In this document: one piece after another, positions 35,789 through 46,700 of the stretch
Position numbering within the stretch: position 1 is the stretch's first letter
Layout of the letters: every line of letters starts with the position of its first letter
Assembly: GCF_947179165.1 (NCBI RefSeq)
Contig: NC_077247.1
Coordinates: 40,592,935 to 40,656,934 of the forward strand
Length of the DNA stretch: 64,000 nucleotides
Direction of reading: 5' to 3'
DNA from: Solanum dulcamara
Taxonomy: Eukaryota; Streptophyta; Magnoliopsida; Solanales; Solanaceae
The notes under the pieces: generated by a model
Database searches by the model: none
What the model saw: only the letters and a program-made list of their open reading frames with translations
What the model was told of the DNA's origin: nothing
Position numbers and translations under genes: made by a program

Positions 35789-36885
35789 TGTTTGTCACGC
35801 CCTGGAAGGGTACCCTAGATGTAACCGGCACCCGAAGGCCATTTCTGACCTCCGAGCGAACCACCTAGTCCAGTCACACATTCATTCAATCACATTCTCT
35901 TAGCGTAAACTCAATTAAAGAAATGCTATTCATATATGGGGGCCGAAGGCCAAACATTTACAACCCAATAAGACAATAAAGTAAGACTCTTCAAAATAAC
36001 AGTTCAACCTCCCCACACTCCAGTCTATGAAGCCTCTATCAAAGTCTAAGAGGTGTCAATGACAAGTCCATGGCTACCAACAATCAAAGTAAGGAAATGT
36101 CAACAAAACTGTACATGAAGGCTCAACATCCTCCAGAAACTAGGAGGACTCACCAACTAGCTAAGGGTGTAGGTAGATCTTCAACGGAGCACCGGTTGAT
36201 GATCTCTAGTACCTGTCTCTGCATCATGAAATGATGCAGGCCAAATGGCGTCAGTACATGGAATGTACGAGTATGTAAAATGGCCGAATACAATGAACAT
36301 CATGAAAGAATTAATCAACTCGGAAGCTCAACTCAAGAGGAATAATAACTCAATCAAATGTCCTAAGTCTAAACAAGAATATGATTTAGACGGGACCAAT
36401 CACATACAATTCAACTCAATCTGACTCAGAGTACTATCAAGACCTATTTGGGAGTTTCTCTTACCCAACAACCATCACTTATGAGCCAGTGAAAGTACAA
36501 CAAACCGACGTTGTTGCCGCGTCCGTTCATACCTTGCCAGGGTATGAACGAATCAACCAATCATGGATCCAATCCAACCAAGTCCTATAATGTCAGGACA
36601 AACATCTCGGGGAAGCATTCGACTTTAACGGTTCAATCCCCCCTACGTTTGGCGACGTAGTTATTGGGTTCGAGTATGGACTTTACTCTTGCTCAATTCG
36701 GTGCTCGATACTCCTCCCAAGACTCAATGCTCATAAAACTCCATCCAATCAACTCAATCAAATCATATTGACAAGTCTCATTACAACCTTGTCAACTCAT
36801 CAACTCTATCATGATCAAATCTTTTACAATCATACTATCCGGTCAATCTCAGTCATATCTTTCAAAAGAAATTTAAATGCATATT

Positions 36886-38462
36886 TTTTTTATTATTTTT
36901 TTTTTTATGGGAACAGACCCTACACGAGGCTCCCACCTCTCGTGCACAGTCAGGGGTTGAGCATCACCCCCAAGCCTTAACATAAATAAATAAAGTAAAA
37001 ATACAAGGAGGGGGACATAAACCTTACCTCCGATCCTATGGTGGTTCATAAGTCGGCTAATCTATTAAGGTCGGCTAACTCATCCCCGATACAAAAAGGA
37101 GACTAACTATAACTAGAAAGCAGTAAACCTATGAGAGGACTCCTCCCGGTACAAATCGACTAAGAAAGCATAAATGAGGGAGACTCTCCCCTTCCATGAG
37201 AAAACAAGAAAGTAACCTACACTATTCCTATTCAACTATGCTACGTACCATACATAGCTAAATTGAAGAAGAACAAGTATATGAACCTTCTATCTCGCAT
37301 GGGGTGGGAAAATTCTTTTCATCTTTGCCCTTTTTAGTCTTGTCATACCAAGTAAGTCCCAATGGAAGGTTGCATCCACTTCAGGATTGAGCATATATCA
37401 GCTAAGGAGGATGAAGGTAGAGGAAGTATATTGAGTTGTAGCAACCAGCATCCTTGGAGTTGTTGAGGAAGGCCTTGAAAAAGCTTGTTGCCTGCTGCAA
37501 ATTGAAGATGCAGTAGCTTTGAGTGTGGCTATTGTTATGGAGTAGAACTGTTGCTGCCTTGTACCTAGGCCACTGATGATGTGGTTGTTCAGCCCAGCTA
37601 GTAGAGGATCTTCTTTTGTGCCTATATTCACAAATAAACCAACAAGGGGCTCCAAAGATTTTGTCTGAAGTATGGCTGCTGCAGGTAATGAGGGGTGTTG
37701 GATGGTGTTGATGAGGTCCTAGCCTGCCATGCTTTAGTTTCCTTTCGATTGCATCTATGGGCAAGCTATTTTGGTTGTATGCTATACTCAAGAGTAGAGT
37801 CCTCTTTGTGGTGAGAGTTGTCTCCTTGGGACACCTGCACAGACACACAATACCAGAACAATATACAAAACAAACCTGCCAGCTACTGTACCAACTACTA
37901 TTGGCTTGTAATTGTACAGTGTGTGTTGTATATTGGTGAAGCAGAAGTTGGTTGATGTTGGTTGCTGGTGGGTTGGGGATCAATGCATTCTTGAGGTTGG
38001 AGTTGCATCTGGGGTGCAGCATTGCTGCTGCAGGAGTTGCTGCAAGTGTTGAGCTATTAGAGAAGGCATAGATGGAGTAGTGATTAAGAGAGGAGGTCCA
38101 GTTATGCCCAGCTACTGTCTCCCTTCTCTTGGGAATCTTTGAACCTACAACTACATAGCAAACAACACCAGAAAAATACACTAACAAGCAGGTTGATGTG
38201 ATGAAGAGGTCCAAGTAAGCCAAGCAATTATCTCCCTTAGTAGGAGGATCTGTGAACCTGCGCAGACAAACAAAGCCAGCAAACCACATAACCAAACAAA
38301 TTTGCAAGCTACTGTAACTAGTACTATTAACTTGTAATTGTTCCTTGTGTGCTGCAGGATGGTGGAGATGTTGATGTATGCAGCTCCTTGTTGCTTCCAA
38401 AGAAGAATTGATCAGCTCCTTCTTCTCCACTTCCAAATGGAGTTGTGATCAATTCTTCTTTG
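36886..38462 (-). mobile_element. Poly(A)-tailed retroposed sequence nested in the 5' LTR
   Basis: The plus strand begins with a T-rich run (about 36884-36907), so on the minus strand the insert ends in a poly(A)-like tail, the mark of LINE-driven retroposition. Its 5' side carries a perfect 16-bp inverted repeat (AAAGAAGAATTGATCA at about 38399 and its complement ending near 38461) with a 30-base loop. The minus strand has a 344-codon open frame (38436-37402) composed of degenerate internal repeats; it matches no family I know and is probably not a protein gene. Target DNA was deleted and no duplication was found. Confidence 0.7.
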
Positions 38463-38798
38463 GAAACTCCATTTCTATGGACATCTAACCTCAAAGCAAG
38501 AATAGGGCACATAGGTGGGCTCAACCCATTATTAGATAGCCTTACATACCTTAGTGAAGACTTGAAAAAAACCTTATGGTTGGGTCTTCAATGGGGGACT
38601 CAAATCTTGAAGCTCTTGGACTCCTTTTTGTTGGAAATGGAGAAGAAGAAGAAAAGAGAGAGAAGCTAGGGCTTTTTAGAGAGAGGGTGAGGCTACAAAG
38701 TGTGTTCCCAAAAGACCAAGGGTAACATATATATAATTTGGGTAAGTTCCCAAATTACCCCTCCTCAAAAGTTCTAAAAATAGGCTAAAAATGCACCT

Positions 38799-39080
38799 GG
38801 CGCGATAGTGGCGCGTCGCGCCATTGCAGCGCCAGGCTGCATATGCCTAAAACCTGCACACCTCGTAGTGGCACGCCGCGCCAGAGACCAAACTACTGAG
38901 GCATATTTCTGGCGCGATAGTGGCGCGTCGCGCCCTTACAGCGCCAAGGCCATATTTTCTGGGTTCTGGAAATTTGGCCTGAAAAACCCTGCACAACTTT
39001 GAGTGGCGCATCGCGCCAAGGACCAAACTACTGAGGCATGTTTATGGCGCGATAGTGGCGCGTCGCGCCCTTACAGCGCC
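38799..39080. repeat. CpG-rich minisatellite in the 5' LTR
   Basis: Counterpart of 30018-30299 with the same GCGCGATAGTGGCGCG units. A few CpG sites differ between the two copies, as expected from cytosine methylation decay. Confidence 0.85.
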
Positions 39081-39540
39081 AAGTCTATTTCCCCAGCAGT
39101 TGCAACCCACGCCAAAATGAAATTCATGCCGTGCTAGTTCATCTTAGGATCGTCATATCTTTTGACTCCGAACTCCAAAATTTACGTTCTTGGTGGCATT
39201 GGAAAGAAGACTCGACGACCTTTGATTTAATAGGTCGTGGGCCACCCAGATTGACGTCCTTCAAAAGATAGGGTCGTTACAAGTCGACCCTTATACTAAC
39301 TCATCCTAAACTTAGCCACGATGAATCTTTTGGATTAAATTTGATCCTAGGGGTCCTTCATGACCCCACCTCACTTCGAATACTGCTCAAATTCTCAAAG
39401 ACTCATCTCAACTCATGCATACGCTCCTCAATACTCGATTCGACCCTACCCGTATACAAGAAGGGTTTGAATTCTAGGGGAAAATTTTGAGGGGTGTTAC
39501 AGTAACAGAGTTTATTTCTTTGAAAAACAGAGACTGATAC

Positions 39541-41830
39541 ATGATGAACTTAACAATTTTGTTGAGCCATTCTGGAATTTTGGAGAGTGATGTAAGTTTT
39601 GCACAATACAAGAGCGAAGGAATAGTTGTTAGTCAAATGATTTCGTTCGTGAATTTCAAATCTGTTATTGCAGCGGAATTAGATATCGACGAGATGAGGA
39701 AAAATATAGAAATCGGATGCATAAATGAAGGAAATTTATCTCCAATGATAATTAGAAACAATATAGGAATAAGACTGTATTTGGAGGTGAAAAAAAGGAT
39801 GGAATTGGAATGTATCCATTATGCATTGATACAAGTGATAAAAATGGTGAAGAGATACATTACTTTAATCCTTCGTCAAGTGAAATTGTCTGTCTCGAAG
39901 GTTCAGGAAAAAATACACACGCACTTGTTGTGGTTGAATCAAAAATTAATGATTCATGTTACATTTTCGAATTAGAATTAACGAATTACATAAGTGATGT
40001 AAATAGTACAAATATGAAGGAGAAGAAACTGTATAAGGATAAATCAACACTGATCTCTGTTATGGTGAAATACAAAATAGAACACAACTTCAATTTCAAG
40101 GTAAAGAGATCTGATGTGAAAAGCGACGTAAGACTTTTAGTGTATTGTGTATCTGATACAAATATATGTTTATTGATTATAAATTATTGTGATGCATTCC
40201 TCTTGCTTAATGTTAATGATACATTGTTGTTCAAAAAATGCTTATTAAATTATAGATATCCGCCTTTTATTGTGATATTAATAAGTGTTAGATATATAAA
40301 AATTTGTATGTATCTGATACATATTAAAATGTCTATTTTAATTTGAATTATAAGTGAATGTATATCAAAAGTAATGATTTTATTAAATGTATCAAATACA
40401 TCAAATAATTATACATTGAATTCTAATACATAGCCTTTAAAATAAAATTTGAGTCTGATACATTGAATTCTGATACATTATCTTTTGCCAGTACATTTAA
40501 ATGATACATCACAATGATGTACAACCAAAAATTCATGATACGTAAAAGCCAATTTTTTTATATATGATAAAGTTCATCATACATTATTGTATATGTGATT
40601 GGGTATTTTTTTATGAAATATTATAGATTTTGAATGACACGTGATACATTTTTTGAATTTAAATGAATCTGAAACATGCAGCTATATTTTAGTATGTTAT
40701 TCTGCTGGCTGTGGTTGGACTTTGAAAGCACCTTGTCGAAAAAATTCAGATATATTCAAGATTAGGTACTTCAATAGTGAGCATACCTGTCCATTAAGAG
40801 ATAGGATGTTAACAAAGGTTCAAACTACAGTTGTATTTTTAAGTGGTGTAACTGCTCCTAAGTTGTTCAATCATAAAAGAATTCATAACCCAAATGGCAT
40901 AATTGAAGATATTAGAGCAATCTAGAGAATTGAGATTTCTTACCAACAAGCATGGCGAGCTAAGGAACTTGCACTAGAGATGATAAGGGGTAAACCTACC
41001 GATGGTTATAGAAAGATGCACATATACATACATATGCTCAATAATGTGCACCCAAATTCGTATATAAGGATGCACAAGTCAGAACAAAATTAATTTATGT
41101 ATCTGTTCATATCATTGAGACCCTTTTATGAGGGAGTTTGATTTCTATAGACCTATAGTTGTGGTTGATAGTGCACATCTTAGTGCAGCTTACAAAGGGA
41201 CCTTTATATCAGCAAGCACAATTGATGGAGCAGGTAATTTATTTGTTATTGTTATTCTGTTGTAGTTAATTTGATACACTTTTCACTAATACATGACCTT
41301 TCAACTATTAGAAAAAACTAACATTTGACTGAAGTTTTTTTGATTAGGTTGCATATTGCTATTAGCTTATGGAGTTATCAACACCAAGAATGATTCTTCA
41401 TGAACATGGTTCTTTCAACAATTCAAAAACTCATTTGGAGAGAGGAAAAAAATGTGTGTTGTATCGGATAGAAATGAGAGTATAATGAAGAGTTTAAGCA
41501 TTGTTTTTCCAAATGTTCCCCATTATGCATGCATATGACATCTTTGAAAGAACTTGTGTACAAACTTCAAGAGGAGCAAAAACACACTGAGTGATCTGTT
41601 CTACTCAATGGCCAAATTCTACAGAAAAGAAGACTTTGAAAAATTAATGGCTAAGGTAGAAAAAATTGATTATGGGGTTAAGGAGTACCTTGAGATAGTT
41701 GGGTATGAAAAATGGTCTAGAGTTCATGCAATAATAAACAGAGAAAGAATGATGACTTCAAACATTGCCGAATGTATTAATGGGTGCCTTGTTGAAGCAC
41801 AATAACTACCTATATTAGAGTTCTTGGAGG
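39541..41830 (+). pseudogene. MURA-like transposase pseudogene, copy B, 3'-truncated
   Basis: Counterpart of 7324-9607. Inferred exons are 39541-40127, 40682-41233 and 41348-41830; the SWIM exon is missing because the duplication stops at 41830. The first ATG frame runs MMNLTILLSHSGILESDVSFAQYK and stays open across the point where copy A has lost a G near 7364, so B is closer to the ancestor there. Both copies share the frameshift in GAAAAAAAGG (39788 and 7568). The MuDR-type segment (CYSAGCGWTLKA..HTCP), the VVVDSAHL Asp and SDRNES are present. In the IWHLWKN motif both Trp codons are TGA here, but only the first in copy A. Confidence 0.85.
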
Positions 41831-42010
41831 TGGTTAGACAAGACATGGCACAGTTACAGCTTACCGAGGGCATGACCTTAGATAGGAGGGTGTGGAGGAC
41901 CCATATTAGGGTAGAAGGCTAGTACATAGTCTCGTTATTCTTCCTTATTAGTAGGCGCATTAGCGCACTATAATTTCTTGTGTGTTCATTTGCACCCAAT
42001 TTATGTTTAT
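41831..42010 (+). pseudogene. LINE 3'-end fragment
   Basis: Directly after the duplication limit the frame reads VVRQDMAQLQLTEGMTLDRR followed by VWRTHIRVEG and a stop at about 41921. This is the C-terminal tail I associate with Solanaceae LINE polyproteins. The following 90 bases would be its 3' UTR. Heavy 5' truncation is normal for LINE copies. Confidence 0.55.
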
Positions 42011-42023
42011 GAAGGATATGTTA

Positions 42024-42565
42024 GTACCAATGGCGATGGAAAGTAAAAACTCATTAAGGGTTCCTTGATTGTGGTTCGTGGTAACAAACATCGTGGTCTA
42101 TACTGGACTATGACTTTTACTTGTGCCAATATGGTGAATGCAGTTGAGAGCGATAACTCTTCAATGTTATGGCACAAGAGGTTTAGCCACATCAGTGAGA
42201 AAGGACTTAATGTTTTGGCCAAAAAGAAATTATTGTCAGATTTCAAAGTGTGAGCACTACTTGGCTAGAAAACAAAATGGAATTTTCTTTAAGTCTAACC
42301 ATCCTTCAAGAAAGATAGAATTGCTTGCGTTGGTGCACTCTGATTTATATGGTCCAGTAAAGACAAGGACTCTGGATGGTGCACTCTACTTTGTGACTTT
42401 CATGATGACTGCTCGAGAAAGCTTTGGGTCTATGTCTTGAAGACTAAAGACCAAGTGTTAGGTGTCTTTAAGCAGTTTCAGGCTTCAGTTGAAAGAGAAA
42501 CTGGAAGGAAACTGAAATATATTCGTACTGATAATGGTGGTGAATATTGTGGACCATTTGACTAA
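42024..42565 (+). pseudogene. Ty1/copia gag-preintegrase and integrase fragment
   Basis: Frames with one shift near 42250 and another near 42400 give a GAG-pre-integrase segment (LWHKRFSHISEKGLNVLAKK) and the start of the integrase core: HSDLYGPV (first catalytic Asp), LWVYVLKTKDQV, and RTDNGGEY (second Asp). The fragment stops at a TAA after GPFD. No zinc-binding CxxC pair is intact. No adjoining reverse transcriptase or matching LTR was found. Confidence 0.85.
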
Positions 42566-42568
42566 TAC

Positions 42569-42960
42569 TGTAATAACACTCTTTTGATTTTTCATCTTAC
42601 TAAAATATTGTTAACACTCTATTTTTCTTCAAAGATTATTTTTCTTGTATATAGTCTATAAAAACCTCACAACTCTCTAAATATTTTTCTCTCTGTGAAT
42701 TAGTGTCTAACAAATGAGATTATGTGCTCCTTTTATAGGAGAAAAATCATTCCTATGATGTCATTGGTGACATCATGGAAGACACCACAATTTCAAGATT
42801 TGTTGTATTTTGTTGAAGACAAAAAGTGAGCTGCAACTTTTGACAATTCTTACAGCATAATTGTTGACTGAAAATTTCAACTGCGCTTTTGACAACAATT
42901 ACAGTAGCAATTGTTGACAAAAATTCATGGGATGGAACCCACAATGCGGCCAGCAATAAA
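42569..42960 (-). repeat. LTR-like end of a copia-type element (tentative)
   Basis: On the minus strand there is CCTATAAAAGGAGCAC (about 42726-42741), a TATA box, followed by a leader that ends GAGTGTTATTACA at 42569, fitting the R-U5 end of a short LTR. The other end and a target duplication could not be fixed. It is antisense to the integrase fragment next to it and so probably a separate element. Confidence 0.35.
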
Positions 42961-43337
42961 TGAGACCAAATTCAGAATATATATTTTAGGAGAGGATAAC
43001 AGCAATGCAAGAAGATATTGAGAGTTGTGTGAAGGAATACGAGCATTCAATTTACAACCTTAAGGTAATGGGTGACGTAGCCTAGGACATAATAAATCCC
43101 TTTTAAAAATCATTATACAAGTGTATTCTCCAACTTCCCAACGTAGTGTAACCTGGTTATTGAGTTTTCACGTGGATTAAAGATTCTTTCAAAACTAGAG
43201 ACTTGAGACTAGAGACAGGATAGAAATATTAGGCTAAACATGCTAATGACCGAGCTTGGAGCAACATCGATAAGGTGATTTGAGAGAGAGAAGCCCAGAG
43301 AAATAGAAAATAAGGAGCGAACTCAATTGAGCAAACG
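42961..43337. other. Unassigned spacer
   Basis: No exon or repeat was recognised. A short frame MQEDIESCVKEYEHSIYNLK (about 43004-43065) ends at a GT splice-donor-like site but matches nothing I recognise. Confidence 0.3.
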
Positions 43338-43666
43338 TGTTAAATTAGGTTCTAGGCCTAACTCACACCTCAAAAACTAGCTCAAAGGGAGGAGGATTGT
43401 TCAAGCGTTATAAGCCCATCTCATTAACCATCAATGTGGACTTTTTGTCAATCTTTAACACCCCACCTCACGCCCAGTGCTTACCATGTTAATTTTAATT
43501 TCGGGGGCTTAACATTGCTCTGATACCATGTTAAATTAGGTCTTAGGCCTAACTCACACCTCAAAAGCTAGCTCAAAGCTCAAAGGGAGGAGGATTGTCC
43601 AAGCCTTATAAGGAATCCACCCATCTCATTAACCACCAATGTAGGACTTTTTGTCATTCTTCAACA
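43338..43666 (-). mobile_element. TRIM: miniature LTR retrotransposon, 329 bp
   Basis: Two short LTRs, 43338-43460 (123 bp) and 43529-43666 (138 bp), start TGTTAAATTAGGT and end TTTAACA or TTCAACA. The 68-bp interior holds, on the minus strand, a tRNA-Met primer site TGGTATCAGAGC (43517-43528) beside the upstream LTR and a purine tract GAGGTGGGG (43461-43469) beside the downstream LTR. There is no coding capacity, so movement would need enzymes supplied by other elements. The right LTR keeps extra GCTCAAA and GGAATCCAC segments. A clear target duplication was not found. Confidence 0.85.
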
Positions 43667-43747
43667 AAGGGACAACCAAAGTTTGGGTGGAGTAGTTATG
43701 GGATTTAACGGCTCTTAATAGGCCAATGTAAAATGCAGAAAACATAC

Positions 43748-46700
43748 CTAAAGCAGCATCAATATCGTGCATCACATAAAGTGGAGTGGGTTTATAGTGG
43801 TGGAGAGCAAAAACAAGAGCCAATGAGCTGAGGGTCTGCATATAAATGTAGACTGGTGCATACTCAGATATTGAGTCAAGATTTGGGTTCATCTCTTTTA
43901 GTTGAGCTTCTAGAATTGCAACCATCTCCAAAGCTCTCTTAAGGTCACCAAGAGTGCCATCCCTCAAAGTTGTTTGAAGCTTTTCTGGATCCACAAAGTT
44001 CTTTTGAATCCTATACCAAGAGGAACAAATACGTGTATTCACAATAATATCAACAGAGGATATGAGTGTATGTATATAAGATAGATATATAAAAGCTACA
44101 GCATCCCAGAAAATGGTAAGAAGTCAGCATTTTAAAGAAATCCAGCTTACTGCTCGATATGCTTTGAAAGAGCACTAAGCAAATCATCAAGCATTTTCTT
44201 ATATCCTTTGCCTTTGAGCTCCAAGTCTTTATAGGCCTTCTTCATAGCTTGTGAGTTGTAGTCAGCATCCACCTGCAGCTCTAATTGAACTGGATTAGAA
44301 ACTCATTCTACAGAGAAGCAAGAAAACTTTATAGAGACTGGCACAAAACTTCTGATGAACGCAATTGATCCACATTCTTCTTCAAAGTTTCATACTCATT
44401 TTTAGCATCATTCAGAGAAGCAGAGTGCTGGTCAATGAGCTAGAGAATTATGAAAACACATCAAAGAAAAAAAAAGAGTTATAGACAACTTTAATGCAAC
44501 ATTCAGAATCATAAAATGCCGAAAGTAAATGGAGATATTATCTAACCTCCTGTATCTTATTATAGTCCTCTTTAACAACAAATGCTTTCTGTTCGATCTC
44601 TTTGAAGGTTCAAAGCAACTTTTCTTTCTCGGCAGCCAGTCTTTCCTTCTCTTTCTTTGATTCCTCAATCCCTTTTGTGAGCTTCTTAATCATTTTCGGT
44701 CCTGTTTCTATCTGAAATTTGCTAGGTTGATCTCTGTGCCTTTTTTATCAATGTCCTGGTGAAGGAAGGCAAAATAAAAAGCAGCATGAATGGTGTAATT
44801 AAATATGCAATTCAACATGCACAAGGTCATATCCACTTGCAGATTGAATTTTGGTGACCTTTGGATTTTGATTTTTCAAACGCTCACCACCAGCATTCTC
44901 ATTTTTTTCTGAAGTTCTTTAGCCTGAAGCAATTAAATACTTTCTTAAAGCAGCTTTTACCACTTGCCATGCTTTAGGTATTTACAGAAGTGTCTTGCAA
45001 AATGCACAAATAAAGCAATACTTTACCTTCTTTTTTAAGTGTTGTGAACTTTGTGCAAGCCTGTCCATTTCCTTTCCTTCAGAAGACATTGTTTTCTTGA
45101 GTTCCTTTAATCTACTAATTTCATCCTTGCTGGGTTCAGATGCAACCCTTAGGGAATCCAGTTGCTTTTCAAAATCATTGTGTTGGGACTTTAAATTGTC
45201 AATCTGTCCCAAGGAAACAATTTTCAGTTAGCTTTAGATGCAAGAGCGAAACATGGAGCAAAGAATAGAAATATATATACATAATGATAAGCACAACAAG
45301 AACAACAAAATTTCAGGGACAGCTCAGACCTCCTTGAAGCTTTTCGCTAATTCCATCTCAAGTTGAGAAACGGCCTTCTCTGAGGCCTGGTAACACTTCA
45401 CTGCATCTGTAAATTTTTTGGCTACGTTCTCAAAACTTTCAACCAATGTCGGAAACTCGTTTTCTTCATTTGACACGGCTTCTGGAGAAACACGAGCAGC
45501 TAAGAGAAGTCAATTATGCCCTTAAAGCAATATTATGCTCTGTTTCAAATTGACTTCCACAACGAAATCAATTTTCGATATATATATATATATACTTTTC
45601 ATTTGTATTGGATATGGATTAAGCGTGTGTTTGGTAAGAAGGAAAATGGTTTCTTCAAAAACAAATTGATTTCTAACTTATTTTTTCATGTTTGATTAGT
45701 GAGTGGCAAATAATTTTCAGAAATATTTTTTAATGTTTGATTAATGAACGAAAATATTTTTTAGAAAATATCTTTTAATTTTAGTTTGAGAGTAGAAAAT
45801 ATTTTTAGGAAAATAGTTTCTGACATGAAAATCAATCCTAGTAATTGACTCGGAATTCGATCACGACCCTTGATTTGGGACTCAACTCGACTTTCAACCT
45901 AACTTCCAATTTTAGACTCGATCTCAACTTTCGAATCGAAATTCGACCACATCTGACTCCAGACCTAACTTTCAAATAATTTGATTTTCTTAAAAAATAA
46001 TTTTTTAATTTTTTTTTTTTGAAGTGAGGTGGGGAGTTGGAAGGCTGGCACGGAGGTCGGGGTTAGGGGTGGGTGAAAAATTAAATTTTTAAAATTTAAA
46101 ATATTTTTCAAAAATATTTTTTTTGTGTGGATGGGTGGAGAGGGGCTGGTGGGGTGGGGTAAAAAAAATTCAAAAATAAATTTTTAATTTTTTTTTATGT
46201 GTGTGAAGGGGGGGGGGGACTGGTGGGGTGGGGGCTGGTAGGGGGGATCGAGGTAAGGGATGGATAAAAAAATAAAATTTAAAATTTTAAAATATTTTTC
46301 AAAAATAAATTTTTAATTTTTTTGTGGAGGGAGGGGGCCGGTGAGGATGGGGTGGGGGTTTGTAGGGGGAGCGAGGGAGGGGCAGGAGTGGATAAAAAAA
46401 ATGAAATAATATTTTTTAAAAAAAATAAAGTTTTTTTAAAAAAATTGGGGTAGGATGGTCAGGGTAGGAATGGAATAAAAAAAATGAAACTTTCAAAATG
46501 TGAAATATTTTTCAAAAATAAACTTTTAATTTTTTCTTAAAAAAGAAATTTTAATTTTATTTTTTTTAGAGGGATGGGGGTAAAAAGAAAACATTGTATT
46601 TTGAAGTTGGAGGAAAGTTTTGAAAAATGTTTTTTTTAGTTTTTGGAAGGAAGTCATTTTCCTCAAATTTAAGGAAACTAAGTTGATTTGAAAACTATTT

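Larger units (their letters stand above)
28288..39501 (-). mobile_element. Tekay/Del-type chromovirus (Ty3/gypsy LTR retrotransposon), 11.2 kb
   Basis: The element starts TGTCACGCCCC and ends GGGTGTTACA. GTAAC stands at 28283-28287 and 39502-39506 as a perfect 5-bp target duplication; copy A has one GTAAC at the matching empty site (near 7278-7282). On the minus strand the order is LTR, tRNA-Met primer site, gag-protease, reverse transcriptase-RNase H, integrase with chromodomain, polypurine tract, LTR. Long LTRs and a C-terminal chromodomain point to the Tekay (Del) clade. Five nonsense codons and a frameshift make it non-autonomous. The upstream LTR (35793-39501) is longer because part of it was replaced by a retroposed sequence. 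It inserted in the MULE leader ahead of the copy B transposase. Confidence 0.95.
35793..39501 (-). repeat. 5' LTR of the Tekay element (3,709 bp, with nested insertion)
   Basis: It aligns with 28288-30720 along 35793-36885 and 38463-39501. Between them about 307 bp of LTR (matching 29374-29680) is replaced by about 1,577 bp of unrelated sequence. Since this is the promoter-bearing upstream LTR, the change may have altered its transcription (inference). Confidence 0.92.
24252..41830. repeat. Segmental duplication, copy B, split by the Tekay element
   Basis: Copy B corresponds to 3251-9607 and consists of 24252-28287 plus 39502-41830. Order and orientation are the same as in copy A. Right of TTCTTGGAGG (41821-41830) it joins a LINE 3' end. 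Shared old lesions (such as the transposase frameshift near 7572 and 39792) show the MULE was already damaged before duplication. Confidence 0.92.

Noticed and set aside
28288..39501. Endogenous pararetrovirus in place of a retrotransposon
   Set aside because: Two LTRs, a target duplication, an integrase with D-D-35-E and a chromodomain are present, and no movement protein was seen; this is a Ty3/gypsy retrotransposon.
46020..46570. Telomere-like or rDNA spacer sequence
   Set aside because: The G-rich blocks do not contain the plant TTTAGGG repeat and belong to a dispersed repeat family.
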